Positions 25,292 to 33,059 of a stretch of DNA of 64,000 bases are shown one piece after another. How positions within the stretch are numbered: position 1 is the first letter of the stretch; every line of letters starts with the position of its first letter. Under the pieces are notes generated by a model. It saw nothing but the letters and a program-made list of their open reading frames with translations, had not been told where the DNA came from and ran no database searches. The translations under genes and the position numbers were made by a program. The stretch is taken from assembly GCF_005403045.1 (NCBI RefSeq), contig NZ_BJCL01000008.1, positions 216,890 through 280,889 of the forward strand. Direction: 5' to 3'. This stretch comes from Pseudaquabacterium pictum (GTDB taxonomy: Bacteria > Pseudomonadota > Gammaproteobacteria > Burkholderiales > Burkholderiaceae_C).

Positions 25292-26929
25292 TCAGAAGCT
25301 GGCGGACAACACGACATGGGCGCGCCAGTCGCCGCGCTCGGTGCTGACGGCGTCTTGCATGGCGCGCGCGACATCGGCGCGCAACTGCACCGGGCCCCAG
25401 CCCAGGCGCAGGCCGGCACCCACGGCACTGGCGCGGCAGCGGCTGGCGGCCGCGCGGCAGGCGGTGCCGCCCTGGTTGTTGACCTCGCCGGCATCGGCAA
25501 AGGCCACCAGGCGCAGGTCGGTGGTGGGCGGCAGCCAATCGGCACCCAGGCGCGGGCTCAGCAGTTCCAGCGACAGCTGCCAGCCGGAGTCGCCGGACAG
25601 CTCGCGCTCCTGGTAGCCGCGCACCGATTGCGCGCCGCCCAGGCCGAACTGCTCGCCAGCCACCAGCGCGTCGCCGCTGTGCTGCAGGCTGAAGCGGGCG
25701 GCCACGCGGGCCTCGTCCAGCACCGGCATGCTGCCCTGCGCGCCGGCGCGCAGCACGGTGTAGCGGCGCGGTGCGCCAGGGCGCACGGCGTCGAAGTCGG
25801 CCTGGTCGCCGTGGCTGCCGCCCAGCGCCAGGTTCTGGGTGACGCCCAGGGTGAACAGCATGGGCGTGGTGCCGCCCTGCTGGGCCGCCCATTCCACCGA
25901 CAGGGGCTGCACCGACACGCTCTCGCCGGCAGCGCCGCAAGCGCCGGCAGGCAGGCCGGCCACGCTGCAGTCGTTGAGGTAGGCGCGGCTCTCCAGGCCG
26001 GTGGTCAGGCGCTGGTCGAATTCGCCCAGGCGCGGCAGGTACCAGACCACCCGCGCACCGGCGATGCGGCCTGCGCCGGCGAAGCTCAGGTCACCGGCGG
26101 CGATGGTCTGCGTGCCGCCGTCGACGTTGGAGTAGGCGGCGAACAGGTCGATGGCTGCGCGCAGGCCCGGCAGCGGCCAGCGGTAGCCGGCGCTGGCCAC
26201 CCGCACCATGCTGGGCTCGGTGGGCGAGGTCTGCAGGTTGATGCTGAACTGGTCGTCATGGCCGGTCAGATCGGCATGCTGCCAGCCCACCGCCAGGCGG
26301 TAGCGGCCGGTGCGGGCGTTGCCCGAGTTGTCGAGCGAGGCGCTGAAACGGTGCACCGGCTGCTCGTCGACCTTGACCGTGGCCTGCACCTCGCCGGGCG
26401 CGGCGCCCGGGCCCAGCAGCACGGCCATGCTCCGGCCAGGGTTCTCGTTGGCGATCTGCAATTCGGCGTCGATGCGGCGCACCCGCGGCGTGGCGCCTTC
26501 CACCAACGAGGGCAGCGCGGCGCGCACCCGCGCCGGGCTGAGCCGCTGGTTGCCCTGCACCAGCACCTGGCCCACCTTGCCCTCGACCACGTTGAGCGTG
26601 ACCACGCCGTCGTTCACAGGCTGTGGCGGCAGGTAGACCACCACCGCCGCCCAGCCAGCCTGCACATACAGCGCCTGCACCGCCTGGGCGGCCTTCTGCA
26701 GATCGGCCAGGCTGCGCGCGCCGGTGTGCGGCGCCAGCGCGGCCTGCACCGCCGCGGTGTCGATCAGGGTGTTGCCTTGCACCTGGAAGCTGCGCACCTG
26801 CACCTGCTCGGCGGCAACGGCCTGGGCCTGCGCCGTGGGGTGGGTGGCCAGCCAGGGCAGCGCCACGGCGGCGGCCAGGGCCAGTGCATGCCCGCGTCGC
26901 GGTCGGGCCGCGCGGTGGGTCAGGTTCAT
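25292..26929 (-). CDS. TpsB-type outer-membrane transporter (ShlB/FhaC family)
   Basis: The 545-residue precursor has a signal peptide (to about residue 36), POTRA-type domains ('FQVQGNTLIDTAAVQAALA', 'VEGKVGQVLVQGNQRLS') and a C-terminal 16-strand-type barrel with the family motif 'GLGGAQSVRGYQERELSGD' (VRGY loop) and a terminal aromatic residue (ASF). AGGAGG lies just upstream of ATG 26929. The family translocates one dedicated TpsA partner across the outer membrane, here the caspase-bearing exoprotein encoded next. Order TpsB-TpsA-OmpA with gaps of 13 and 20 bases indicates one operon. Confidence 0.93.
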   Translation of the reverse strand: MNLTHRAARPRRGHALALAAAVALPWLATHPTAQAQAVAAEQVQVRSFQVQGNTLIDTAAVQAALAPHTGARSLADLQKAAQAVQALYVQAGWAAVVVYLPPQPVNDGVVTLNVVEGKVGQVLVQGNQRLSPARVRAALPSLVEGATPRVRRIDAELQIANENPGRSMAVLLGPGAAPGEVQATVKVDEQPVHRFSASLDNSGNARTGRYRLAVGWQHADLTGHDDQFSINLQTSPTEPSMVRVASAGYRWPLPGLRAAIDLFAAYSNVDGGTQTIAAGDLSFAGAGRIAGARVVWYLPRLGEFDQRLTTGLESRAYLNDCSVAGLPAGACGAAGESVSVQPLSVEWAAQQGGTTPMLFTLGVTQNLALGGSHGDQADFDAVRPGAPRRYTVLRAGAQGSMPVLDEARVAARFSLQHSGDALVAGEQFGLGGAQSVRGYQERELSGDSGWQLSLELLSPRLGADWLPPTTDLRLVAFADAGEVNNQGGTACRAAASRCRASAVGAGLRLGWGPVQLRADVARAMQDAVSTERGDWRAHVVLSASF

Positions 26930-27114
26930 GGATCCTCCTCGATCTGACGACGGGCCGGCCTGTCGATCGGCCGCATCCCCAACCATGCCATGTTGCCTGC
27001 TGGCTGCCCAGCCACCCATCCAGATGTCCACCGAAATGGAGAGATGCGGCACCGGCGCGACAATGCCGACTCATCCGCCTCCCCCGGCCCTCCCCCCAGA
27101 CCGATCGCCACGCC

Positions 27115-28230
27115 ATGCTGCAGCGCCTGATGCTTCTCGTCCTGCTGGCCGTCGCCGCTGCACTGCCGGCGCGGGCACAGATCCTGATCGGCCAGACGGC
27201 CGGCCACACCGGCGCGGTGGCCGCCACAGTGAAGGAGGCCACGGCCGGAGCCAAGCTGCTGTTCGACAGCCTCAATGCGCGCAACGGCATCGGCGGCCAG
27301 AAGCTGGAGCTGGTGGTGCTGGACGACGGCTTCGATCCGCAGCGCGCGGCCGACAATGCGAAGGCGCTGATCGAGCGCGGCGTGGTGGCGCTGTTCCTCA
27401 CCCGGGGCACGCCGCACAACCAGAAGATCATGCCGTTGCTGACCGAGTACAAGGTGCCGCTGGTGGGCCCGAGCACCGGCGCGATGGTGCTGCACGAGCC
27501 GGTGCACCCCTGGCTGTTCAATGTGCGCGCCACCTACCAGCGCGAGGCCGAGCGCAGCATCAAGCACCTGCTGGCCACCGGCGTCACCCGCATCGCCCTG
27601 GTGCAGGTGGACGACAGCTTCGGCCAGGACGCCGCCACCGGCGCGCTGCGCGGCTTCGGCACCGGGCTGAAGCCGGTGGTGCACGACACCTACGACCGCG
27701 CCAAGCCCAGCTTCGGCGCCATCGTGCAGCGGCTGGTGGCGGCCGATGCGCAGGCCGTGCTGTTCATCGGCTCGGGCACGGCGGTGGTCGAGGGCATCCA
27801 GGCGCTGCGCAATGCCGGCTCTCGGGCCCAGGCGCTGACGCTGAGCAACAACGCCTCGGCCGGCTTCATCAAGGCACTGGGCGAGCAAGCCCGCGGCGTG
27901 GTGGTCAGCCAGGTGCTGCCGGGCGAGCGGTCGATGGGCGTGCCGATGGTCAAGGAAGCACACGACCTGGCCAAGGCCCGTGGCGTCGACCCGCAGGCCA
28001 TCACCCCGGCCTTCCTGGAAGGTTATGCCGCCGCCAAGGTGCTGGCCGAGGGCCTGCGCCGCGCCGCCGCCAGCGGCGCGCTGAACCGCGCCGGCCTGCA
28101 GCGCGCGCTGGAGGGCCTGAAGAACTACGACCTGGGCGGGCTGGAACTGAGCTTCAGCGCCACCGACCACACCGGCCTGGACTACGCCGATCTGTCGATC
28201 ATCGGCGCCGACGGCCGTTTTCGGCGGTGA
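27115..28230 (+). CDS. Periplasmic binding protein, branched-chain type, coupled to a LolD/FtsX-like transporter
   Basis: The 371-residue precursor has a signal peptide (ending 'LPARAQ') and a type-1 periplasmic binding fold ('ILIGQTAGHTGAVAATVKEA', 'GGQKLELVVLDDGFDPQRAA', 'YAAAKVLAEGLRRAA'). Such proteins normally serve LivHM-type permeases or act as sensors, but none follows. Instead its stop overlaps by four bases (GTGA) an ATPase of the LolD/MacB type. It is divergent from the TpsB gene, 185 bases away. The ligand cannot be read from the sequence; amino acid, small acid or another compound is possible. Confidence 0.88.
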   Translation: MLQRLMLLVLLAVAAALPARAQILIGQTAGHTGAVAATVKEATAGAKLLFDSLNARNGIGGQKLELVVLDDGFDPQRAADNAKALIERGVVALFLTRGTPHNQKIMPLLTEYKVPLVGPSTGAMVLHEPVHPWLFNVRATYQREAERSIKHLLATGVTRIALVQVDDSFGQDAATGALRGFGTGLKPVVHDTYDRAKPSFGAIVQRLVAADAQAVLFIGSGTAVVEGIQALRNAGSRAQALTLSNNASAGFIKALGEQARGVVVSQVLPGERSMGVPMVKEAHDLAKARGVDPQAITPAFLEGYAAAKVLAEGLRRAAASGALNRAGLQRALEGLKNYDLGGLELSFSATDHTGLDYADLSIIGADGRFRR

Positions 28231-28925
28231 GCGCCAGCGGCACCGCGGCGCTGGACCTGCAGGGCCTGCGCTACCGCTGGCCGGGTGCAGCGGCCGACAC
28301 CCTGGCCATCGAGGCGCTGACGCTCGCGCCGGGCGACAGCGTCTTCCTGCGCGGGCCCAGCGGCTGCGGCAAGAGCACGCTGCTGAGCCTGTGCGCCGGC
28401 GTGCTGCTGCCCGATGCCGGCGCGGTGCGGCTGCTGGGCCAGCCCTGGCAGGCGTTGGGCGCCAGCGCCCGTGACCGCCACCGCGCCGACCACCTGGGCT
28501 ACATCTTCCAGCAGTTCAACCTGCTGCCCTACCTCAGCGTGCTGGACAACGTGCGCCTGCCGCTGCGCTTCTCGGCGCGGCGGGCGCAGCGCGCCGGGCC
28601 GCAGGCCGCCGAAGACCTGCTGGTCCGCACCGAGCTGCCCCGCGCGCTGTGGACGCAAGCCGCCGGCACGCTGTCGGTGGGCCAGCAGCAGCGGGTGGCG
28701 GCAGCGCGGGCGCTGATCGGCGCGCCGGCGGTGGTGATCGCCGACGAGCCCACCTCCGCGCTCGACGAAGCCCTGCGCGAGGCCTTCATGGCCCTGCTGC
28801 TCGACAGCTGCGCCGCCGCCGGCAGCGCGCTGCTGTTCGTCAGCCATGATGCCCGGCTGGCGCAGCGCTTTGCCCGGGTGGTCGATCTGCCGGCCATCAA
28901 CCACGCGGCGCGGGCGGCGGCATGA
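28227..28925 (+). CDS. ABC ATPase, LolD/MacB type
   Basis: The 232-residue ATPase has Walker A 'GPSGCGKST' (43-51), a Q-loop 'GYIFQQFNLLPYLSVLDNV' typical of LolD/MacB, signature 'LSVGQQQRVAAARAL', Walker B 'VVIADEPTSALD' and switch 'LLFVSHD'. It starts at a GTG overlapping the binding-protein stop and its own stop overlaps the permease start. It pairs with the next gene. In pseudomonads and vibrios, ATPase, FtsX-like permease and DUF3299 genes of this kind form zinc-starvation operons, a link I give from memory. Confidence 0.92.
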   Translation: MSASGTAALDLQGLRYRWPGAAADTLAIEALTLAPGDSVFLRGPSGCGKSTLLSLCAGVLLPDAGAVRLLGQPWQALGASARDRHRADHLGYIFQQFNLLPYLSVLDNVRLPLRFSARRAQRAGPQAAEDLLVRTELPRALWTQAAGTLSVGQQQRVAAARALIGAPAVVIADEPTSALDEALREAFMALLLDSCAAAGSALLFVSHDARLAQRFARVVDLPAINHAARAAA

Positions 28926-30184
28926 CCGCGTTGCTGCATCTCGCCGCGCGCAGCGCGTGGAACCGCCGCTTCGTGCTGGGGCTGGTGGTGCTGTCGATCG
29001 CGCTGAGCACCTTCCTGCTGCTGGGCATCGAGCGGCTGCGGCAGGACCTGCGGGCCAACTTCGCGCAGGCGGTGTCGGGCACCGACCTGATCGTCGGCGC
29101 GCGCACCGGGCCGGTGCAGCTGCTGCTGTACGCGGTGTTCCGCATCGGCAACGCCACCAACAACATCCGCTACAGCAGCGCCGAGGCCATCGCCCAGCAC
29201 CGCGGCGTGGCCTGGATGGTGCCGCTGAGCCTGGGCGACAGCCACCGCGGCTTCGCGGTGCTGGGCACCACCACCGGCTACTTCGAGCATTTCCGCCACG
29301 GCCAGAAGCAGCGCCTGGTGCTGGCCCAGGGCAAGCCCTTCGAGGCCCTGTACGACACCGTGGTCGGCGCTGAAGTGGCGCGCCGGCTGGGCTACACGCT
29401 GGGCCAGCGCATCGTGCTCAGCCATGGCGACGGGGCCATGGCCGCCAACGACCATGCCGACAAGCCGTTCACCATCGTCGGCATCCTGGCGCCCACCGGC
29501 ACGCCGGTGGACCGCACGGTGCACATCAGCCTGCAGGCGATGGAGGCCATCCACCTCGACTGGATGGCCGGCGCGCCGCTGCCCGGCCAGGCGGTCAGTG
29601 CCGAGCAGGCGGCGCAGAGGGACCTGACGCCGCGCACCATCACCGCCGCGCTGATCGGCCTGAAGAGCCGGGCCGCGGTGTTCGCGGTGCAGCGCGACGT
29701 GGCCGCCTTCCGCGCCGAGCCGCTGCTGGCCATCCTGCCCGGCGTGGCGCTGGATGAGCTCTGGGACGTGGTCGGCCTGGGCGAACGCGGCCTGCAGGCG
29801 ATGAGCGCCCTGGTGGCCACCGTCAGCCTGGCCGGCCTGGTGGCGGTGATCCTGGCCGGGCTGAACGAGCGCCGGCGCGAGCTGGCCATCCTGCGCGCGG
29901 TGGGTGCCGGCCCGCGGCAGATGCTGGCCCTGCTGGCGGCCGAGGGCCTGCTCGTCACCGGTGCCGGCGTGGCCCTGGGCGCGCTGGCCTGCTGGGGCAC
30001 GGTGGCGCTGGCCGGCGGCTGGGTGCAGGCGCAATTCGGCATCACGCTGCAACTGCTGTCACCTGGCTATGCAGAATGGCGCCTGATGGCCGCGGTGCTG
30101 GCCGGCGGCCTGCTGGCCAGCCTGGTGCCGGGCTGGCGGGCCTACCGCCTGTCGCTGTCCGATGGCCTGTCTCCCAGGATCTGA
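28922..30184 (+). CDS. FtsX-like/MacB-type ABC permease
   Basis: The 420-residue protein has one amino-terminal membrane segment ('FVLGLVVLSIALSTFLLLGI'), a large periplasmic domain (about residues 45-280) and three further segments near the C-terminus ('MSALVATVSLAGLVAVILAG', 'LLAAEGLLVTGAGVALGALA', 'AVLAGGLLASLVPGWRAYRL'), the plan of FtsX/LolC/MacB permeases. Such machines move lipids, peptides or proteins, or transmit force, rather than importing small solutes. Translation is coupled to the ATPase by an ATGA overlap; the DUF3299 gene follows after three bases. Confidence 0.9.
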   Translation: MTALLHLAARSAWNRRFVLGLVVLSIALSTFLLLGIERLRQDLRANFAQAVSGTDLIVGARTGPVQLLLYAVFRIGNATNNIRYSSAEAIAQHRGVAWMVPLSLGDSHRGFAVLGTTTGYFEHFRHGQKQRLVLAQGKPFEALYDTVVGAEVARRLGYTLGQRIVLSHGDGAMAANDHADKPFTIVGILAPTGTPVDRTVHISLQAMEAIHLDWMAGAPLPGQAVSAEQAAQRDLTPRTITAALIGLKSRAAVFAVQRDVAAFRAEPLLAILPGVALDELWDVVGLGERGLQAMSALVATVSLAGLVAVILAGLNERRRELAILRAVGAGPRQMLALLAAEGLLVTGAGVALGALACWGTVALAGGWVQAQFGITLQLLSPGYAEWRLMAAVLAGGLLASLVPGWRAYRLSLSDGLSPRI

Positions 30185-30187
30185 ACC

Positions 30188-30775
30188 ATGCCCACCTCTG
30201 CCCTCCCCCGCCGCCAATGGCTGCAGTGCGCTGCCGGCCTGCTGGCGGCTGGCGCGCTGCCCTTGGCCGCCCAGCCGCTGCCCAAGCCCACCACCAACAG
30301 CGCGGGCTACACCGAGATCCGCTGGGACGACCTGGTGCCCAAGGGCTGGGATCCGGCCAAGCTGCTCAAGGACAAGGGCCTCGGCGACACCGCCATGCTG
30401 ATCGACGGTGATCCCAAGACGCAGGCCCTGATGCAGCAGATGCGCGAGGTCTGGGACAACGCCCCCACCGAGCCGGCACTGAACAACACCCGCGTCAAGC
30501 TGCCCGGCTACCTGGTGCCGCTGGAAGAAGTGGCCGAGGGCCACACCGAATTCCTGCTGGTGCCCTACTTCGGCGCCTGCATCCACACGCCGCCACCGCC
30601 GGCCAACCAGATCGTGCTGGTGGTGCCGGCCAAGCCGGCCGGCGGCCTGCGCAGCATGGACACGGTGTGGGTCAGCGGCGTGCTCAAGACCAGCCGCAAC
30701 AACTCGGCCATGGGCACCACCGGCTACCGGCTGGAGGCCGCCCTGGTGGAACGCTACAAGCCGCCGGCGCGGTGA
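30188..30775 (+). CDS. DUF3299 family exported protein
   Basis: The 195-residue precursor has 'PRRQWLQCAAGLLAAGALPL' at its amino end, a twin-arginine-like or lipid-attached signal. The mature region carries DUF3299 hallmarks: 'IRWDDLVPKGWD', 'LPGYLVPLE' and 'FLLVPYFGACIHTPPPPANQ', with a conserved Cys and His that could bind metal. The family has no proven biochemical role; it is repeatedly found behind an ATPase-permease pair like the one upstream. Its stop overlaps the following GTG by four bases. Confidence 0.88.
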   Translation: MPTSALPRRQWLQCAAGLLAAGALPLAAQPLPKPTTNSAGYTEIRWDDLVPKGWDPAKLLKDKGLGDTAMLIDGDPKTQALMQQMREVWDNAPTEPALNNTRVKLPGYLVPLEEVAEGHTEFLLVPYFGACIHTPPPPANQIVLVVPAKPAGGLRSMDTVWVSGVLKTSRNNSAMGTTGYRLEAALVERYKPPAR

Positions 30776-31461
30776 GCGAGGCCGCGCTGCCGGGCGGTGT
30801 GGCCTGGTGGTGGGCGCAGATCACCCGCCTGGGCGAGGCGCAGATCCTGCTGCCGGCGATGGCGCTGTCGCTGCTGTGGCTGTGGCGCCAGCCGGGCGGG
30901 CCGCGGCTGGCACTGGCCTGGCTGCTGGCCAGCGGCGTGGCGGTGGCCGTCACCACCACCAGCAAGATCGCCTTCCTGGGCTTCGGCATCGGCCATGCGC
31001 CGCTGGACTTCACCGGCTTCTCGGGCCACGCGATGTTTGCGGCGGCGCTGATGCCGTTGCTGCTGCGCCTGGCGCTGGGGCCGCGCACGGCCGACGGCCG
31101 GCGGCGGGTGCTGATCCTGGGCTACCTGCTGGCGCTGGCGGTGGCGGTGTCGCGGGTGAAGGTGGGCGCACACTCGGTCAGCGAGGTGGTGGCCGGCTAC
31201 GGCCTGGGCGCCGCGGCCAGCGCGCTGGCGCTGCGGGCCGGGCGCTGGCCGGCGCTGCCGCTGGCCCGCTGGATGCCGCTGGCCCTGCTGGCCTGGGCGC
31301 TGCTGGGGGTGGTCGGTGCGCCGGCGTCGCGCACCCATGACTGGGTCACCCGGCTGTCGCTGGCGCTGTCGGGCCGGCCGCAGGCCTACCAGCGCTGGGA
31401 GATGCACCGCGACCACCAGCAACGGCTGTCGCCGCCAGCGGTGTCACTGCCAACACGCTGA
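30772..31461 (+). CDS. PAP2-family phosphatase, membrane-bound
   Basis: The 229-residue protein has about five or six membrane segments. PAP2 motifs are visible as 'FSGHAMFAAALMPLL' (motif 2, SGH) and 'SRVKVGAHSVSEVVAGYGLG' (motif 3, SR-x5-H with E in place of the usual D). Motif 1 (KxxxxxxRP) is not clear, so activity on lipid phosphates is probable but unproven. It starts at a GTG overlapping the DUF3299 stop, so it ends the operon. It overlaps the convergent small gene at its 3' end by 18 bases. Confidence 0.8.
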   Translation: MSEAALPGGVAWWWAQITRLGEAQILLPAMALSLLWLWRQPGGPRLALAWLLASGVAVAVTTTSKIAFLGFGIGHAPLDFTGFSGHAMFAAALMPLLLRLALGPRTADGRRRVLILGYLLALAVAVSRVKVGAHSVSEVVAGYGLGAAASALALRAGRWPALPLARWMPLALLAWALLGVVGAPASRTHDWVTRLSLALSGRPQAYQRWEMHRDHQQRLSPPAVSLPTR

Positions 31462-31698
31462 CGGCGCCGCCGGCGCGCCCAGCGCAGCCAGCCACAGCGC
31501 GGCCACGGTGCCGTCATCGGGCAGGTCGGACGGACCCAGCTCCTGCACCGCCAGGCCCTGGCGCAGCGCCCAACTCGATTCGAACCAGCCGCAAACCGGG
31601 CTGGCGTCCTCCACGGGCGGGTCGCCATCCACCGCGGCGGGCGGCACCCGGGGGATGCTGACATGCACGACGATGCGGGGGCGGTCGGTGGTGGCCAT
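31444..31698 (-). CDS. Small conserved-looking cytoplasmic protein
   Basis: The 84-residue product starts MATTDRPRIVVHVSIPRVPP and contains 'CGWFESSWALRQGLAVQELG', reminiscent of small betaproteobacterial proteins with a 'W(F/Y)ESSW-LR-GL' core. GGAG lies six bases before the ATG. It has no signal peptide or membrane segment. Function unknown. Its 3' end overlaps that of the PAP2 gene, and it is divergent from the SRAP gene. Confidence 0.65.
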   Translation of the reverse strand: MATTDRPRIVVHVSIPRVPPAAVDGDPPVEDASPVCGWFESSWALRQGLAVQELGPSDLPDDGTVAALWLAALGAPAAPSACWQ

Positions 31699-31847
31699 GC
31701 GGGTCTCCGGCAGTGGTTGGCAGGCAGGTGCAGCCATGGTCGGCCGGCCAGCGACGCCGCACCATCACCCGGCGGTCGGAGAGAAGGGGGGACCCCGCGA
31801 CGGGGGAGCTGTGCAAACATCACAACCCGCCCAGCCCGGAGCACCGC

Positions 31848-32555
31848 ATGTGTGGCCGCTACGTCGTCGCCTATGACCCGCAGACCCTGGTGTCGGGCTT
31901 CAGCCTGACCCGCATCCAGCCCTTCGGGCCGCGCTTCAACATCGCGCCGCAGTCCGACGTGCCCGTGGTCTACGAGACCAAGGAAGGCGAGCGCATCGCC
32001 GAGACCATGCGCTGGGGCCTGGTGCCGCACTGGGCCAAGGACCCCGCCCTGGGCGCCAAGCTGAACAACGCCCGCAGCGAGGGCATGGCCGAGAAGCCGT
32101 CGTTCCGCCAGGCGGTGCGGCGGCGGCGCTGCATCCTGCCGGCCAGCGGCTTCTACGAATGGCAGCCGGTCACCGGCCCCGACGGCAAGCCGGCCAAGCA
32201 GCCGCACTACATCAGCCCGGTGGACGCGCCCTTCTTCGCGATGGCCGGGCTGTTCGAGGCCTGGCGCGCCCCGGCGGCCGAGGGCGCCGACGCCGGCGAC
32301 TGGCTGCTGACCTGCTGCGTCATCACCACTGCCGCCAATGCGCTGATGGCGCCCATCCACGACCGCATGCCGGTGATGCTGCCGCCGGCGCAGTGGGCCG
32401 CCTGGCTGGACCGCGGCAACACCGACGCCGCCAGCCTGGCGCCGCTGCTCCAAGGCCTGCCCGAGGGCGCGATGCAGGCCTGGCCGGTGGCACGCGCGGT
32501 GGGCCGGTCCAGCGCCGAGGGGCCGGACCTGATCCTGCCGCTGCCGCCGGCCTGA
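31848..32555 (+). CDS. SRAP-domain (YedK/HMCES-type) abasic-site protein
   Basis: The 235-residue protein begins MCGRYV, so after methionine removal Cys2 is exposed as the amino-terminal nucleophile that crosslinks abasic sites in single-stranded DNA. Other family residues are visible: 'RFNIAPQSDVPVV', 'MRWGLVPHWAKD', 'NARSEG', 'CILPASGFYEW' and 'IHDRMPVMLP' (active His). GGAG seven bases upstream supports the start. The family shields abasic sites during replication. Nothing near it is clearly SOS-controlled and I see no LexA box. Confidence 0.95.
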   Translation: MCGRYVVAYDPQTLVSGFSLTRIQPFGPRFNIAPQSDVPVVYETKEGERIAETMRWGLVPHWAKDPALGAKLNNARSEGMAEKPSFRQAVRRRRCILPASGFYEWQPVTGPDGKPAKQPHYISPVDAPFFAMAGLFEAWRAPAAEGADAGDWLLTCCVITTAANALMAPIHDRMPVMLPPAQWAAWLDRGNTDAASLAPLLQGLPEGAMQAWPVARAVGRSSAEGPDLILPLPPA

Positions 32556-32594
32556 CGGCCACGGTCACCGCAGCCGGCTATGCTCGGCGCCTCC

Positions 32595-32981
32595 ATGCGC
32601 CAGCGCCTGCTCGCCCTCTCGCTCAGCCTGCTGCTGCTGCTCACGCAGCAGCTGGGCGCGCTGCACCTGCTGTCGCATGTGCTGCAGCCCCCTGGGCTGG
32701 CCACGCTGGAGACCGGGGCCGACAGCGGGCCACACGGCCACGACCATGGCCACCACCACGGCGACCACCACGGCGACGGCGGCCATGCCGACGCCGGCGA
32801 TGCGCTGTGCCAGATCTGCCTGGTGCTGGCGACGCTGGGCGCGGCCAGTCTGCCGGTGGTCTGGGGCTGGCTGGCCCGCCAGGCCCGCGGCGGAGCGCCG
32901 CTGCCCATGCCACGGCCGGCACCCCGGCGGCTGGCCACGGCCCCCTGGCAAGCCCGCGCCCCGCCCCTGCGCCTGCACTGA
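32595..32981 (+). CDS. His-rich DUF2946-like protein next to a TonB receptor
   Basis: Starting from ATG 32595 (32580 is an in-frame alternative) the product is 128 residues: a hydrophobic amino segment ('LLALSLSLLLLLTQQLGALH'), a dense histidine run (about ten His within 25 residues, HGHDHGHHHGDHHG), then 'ALCQICLVLATLGA', a Cys-x2-Cys pattern, and a basic Pro-rich tail. The layout resembles DUF2946 proteins that accompany copper or zinc uptake genes. It probably binds metal in the periplasm or at the inner membrane. The TonB-dependent receptor follows after 78 bases. Confidence 0.7.
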   Translation: MRQRLLALSLSLLLLLTQQLGALHLLSHVLQPPGLATLETGADSGPHGHDHGHHHGDHHGDGGHADAGDALCQICLVLATLGAASLPVVWGWLARQARGGAPLPMPRPAPRRLATAPWQARAPPLRLH

Positions 32982-33059
32982 CCCGCCCGCCTGCCCGCGC
33001 AACGGCCCGCCTCCACGGCGGGCTGGCGCCGGCCACCGTCATTCCTGCAGGACTTCCCC

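Noticed and set aside
25279..25545. Longer amino end of the caspase-bearing exoprotein
   Set aside because: It would overlap the end of the TpsB gene and precede the clear signal peptide beginning at 25278.
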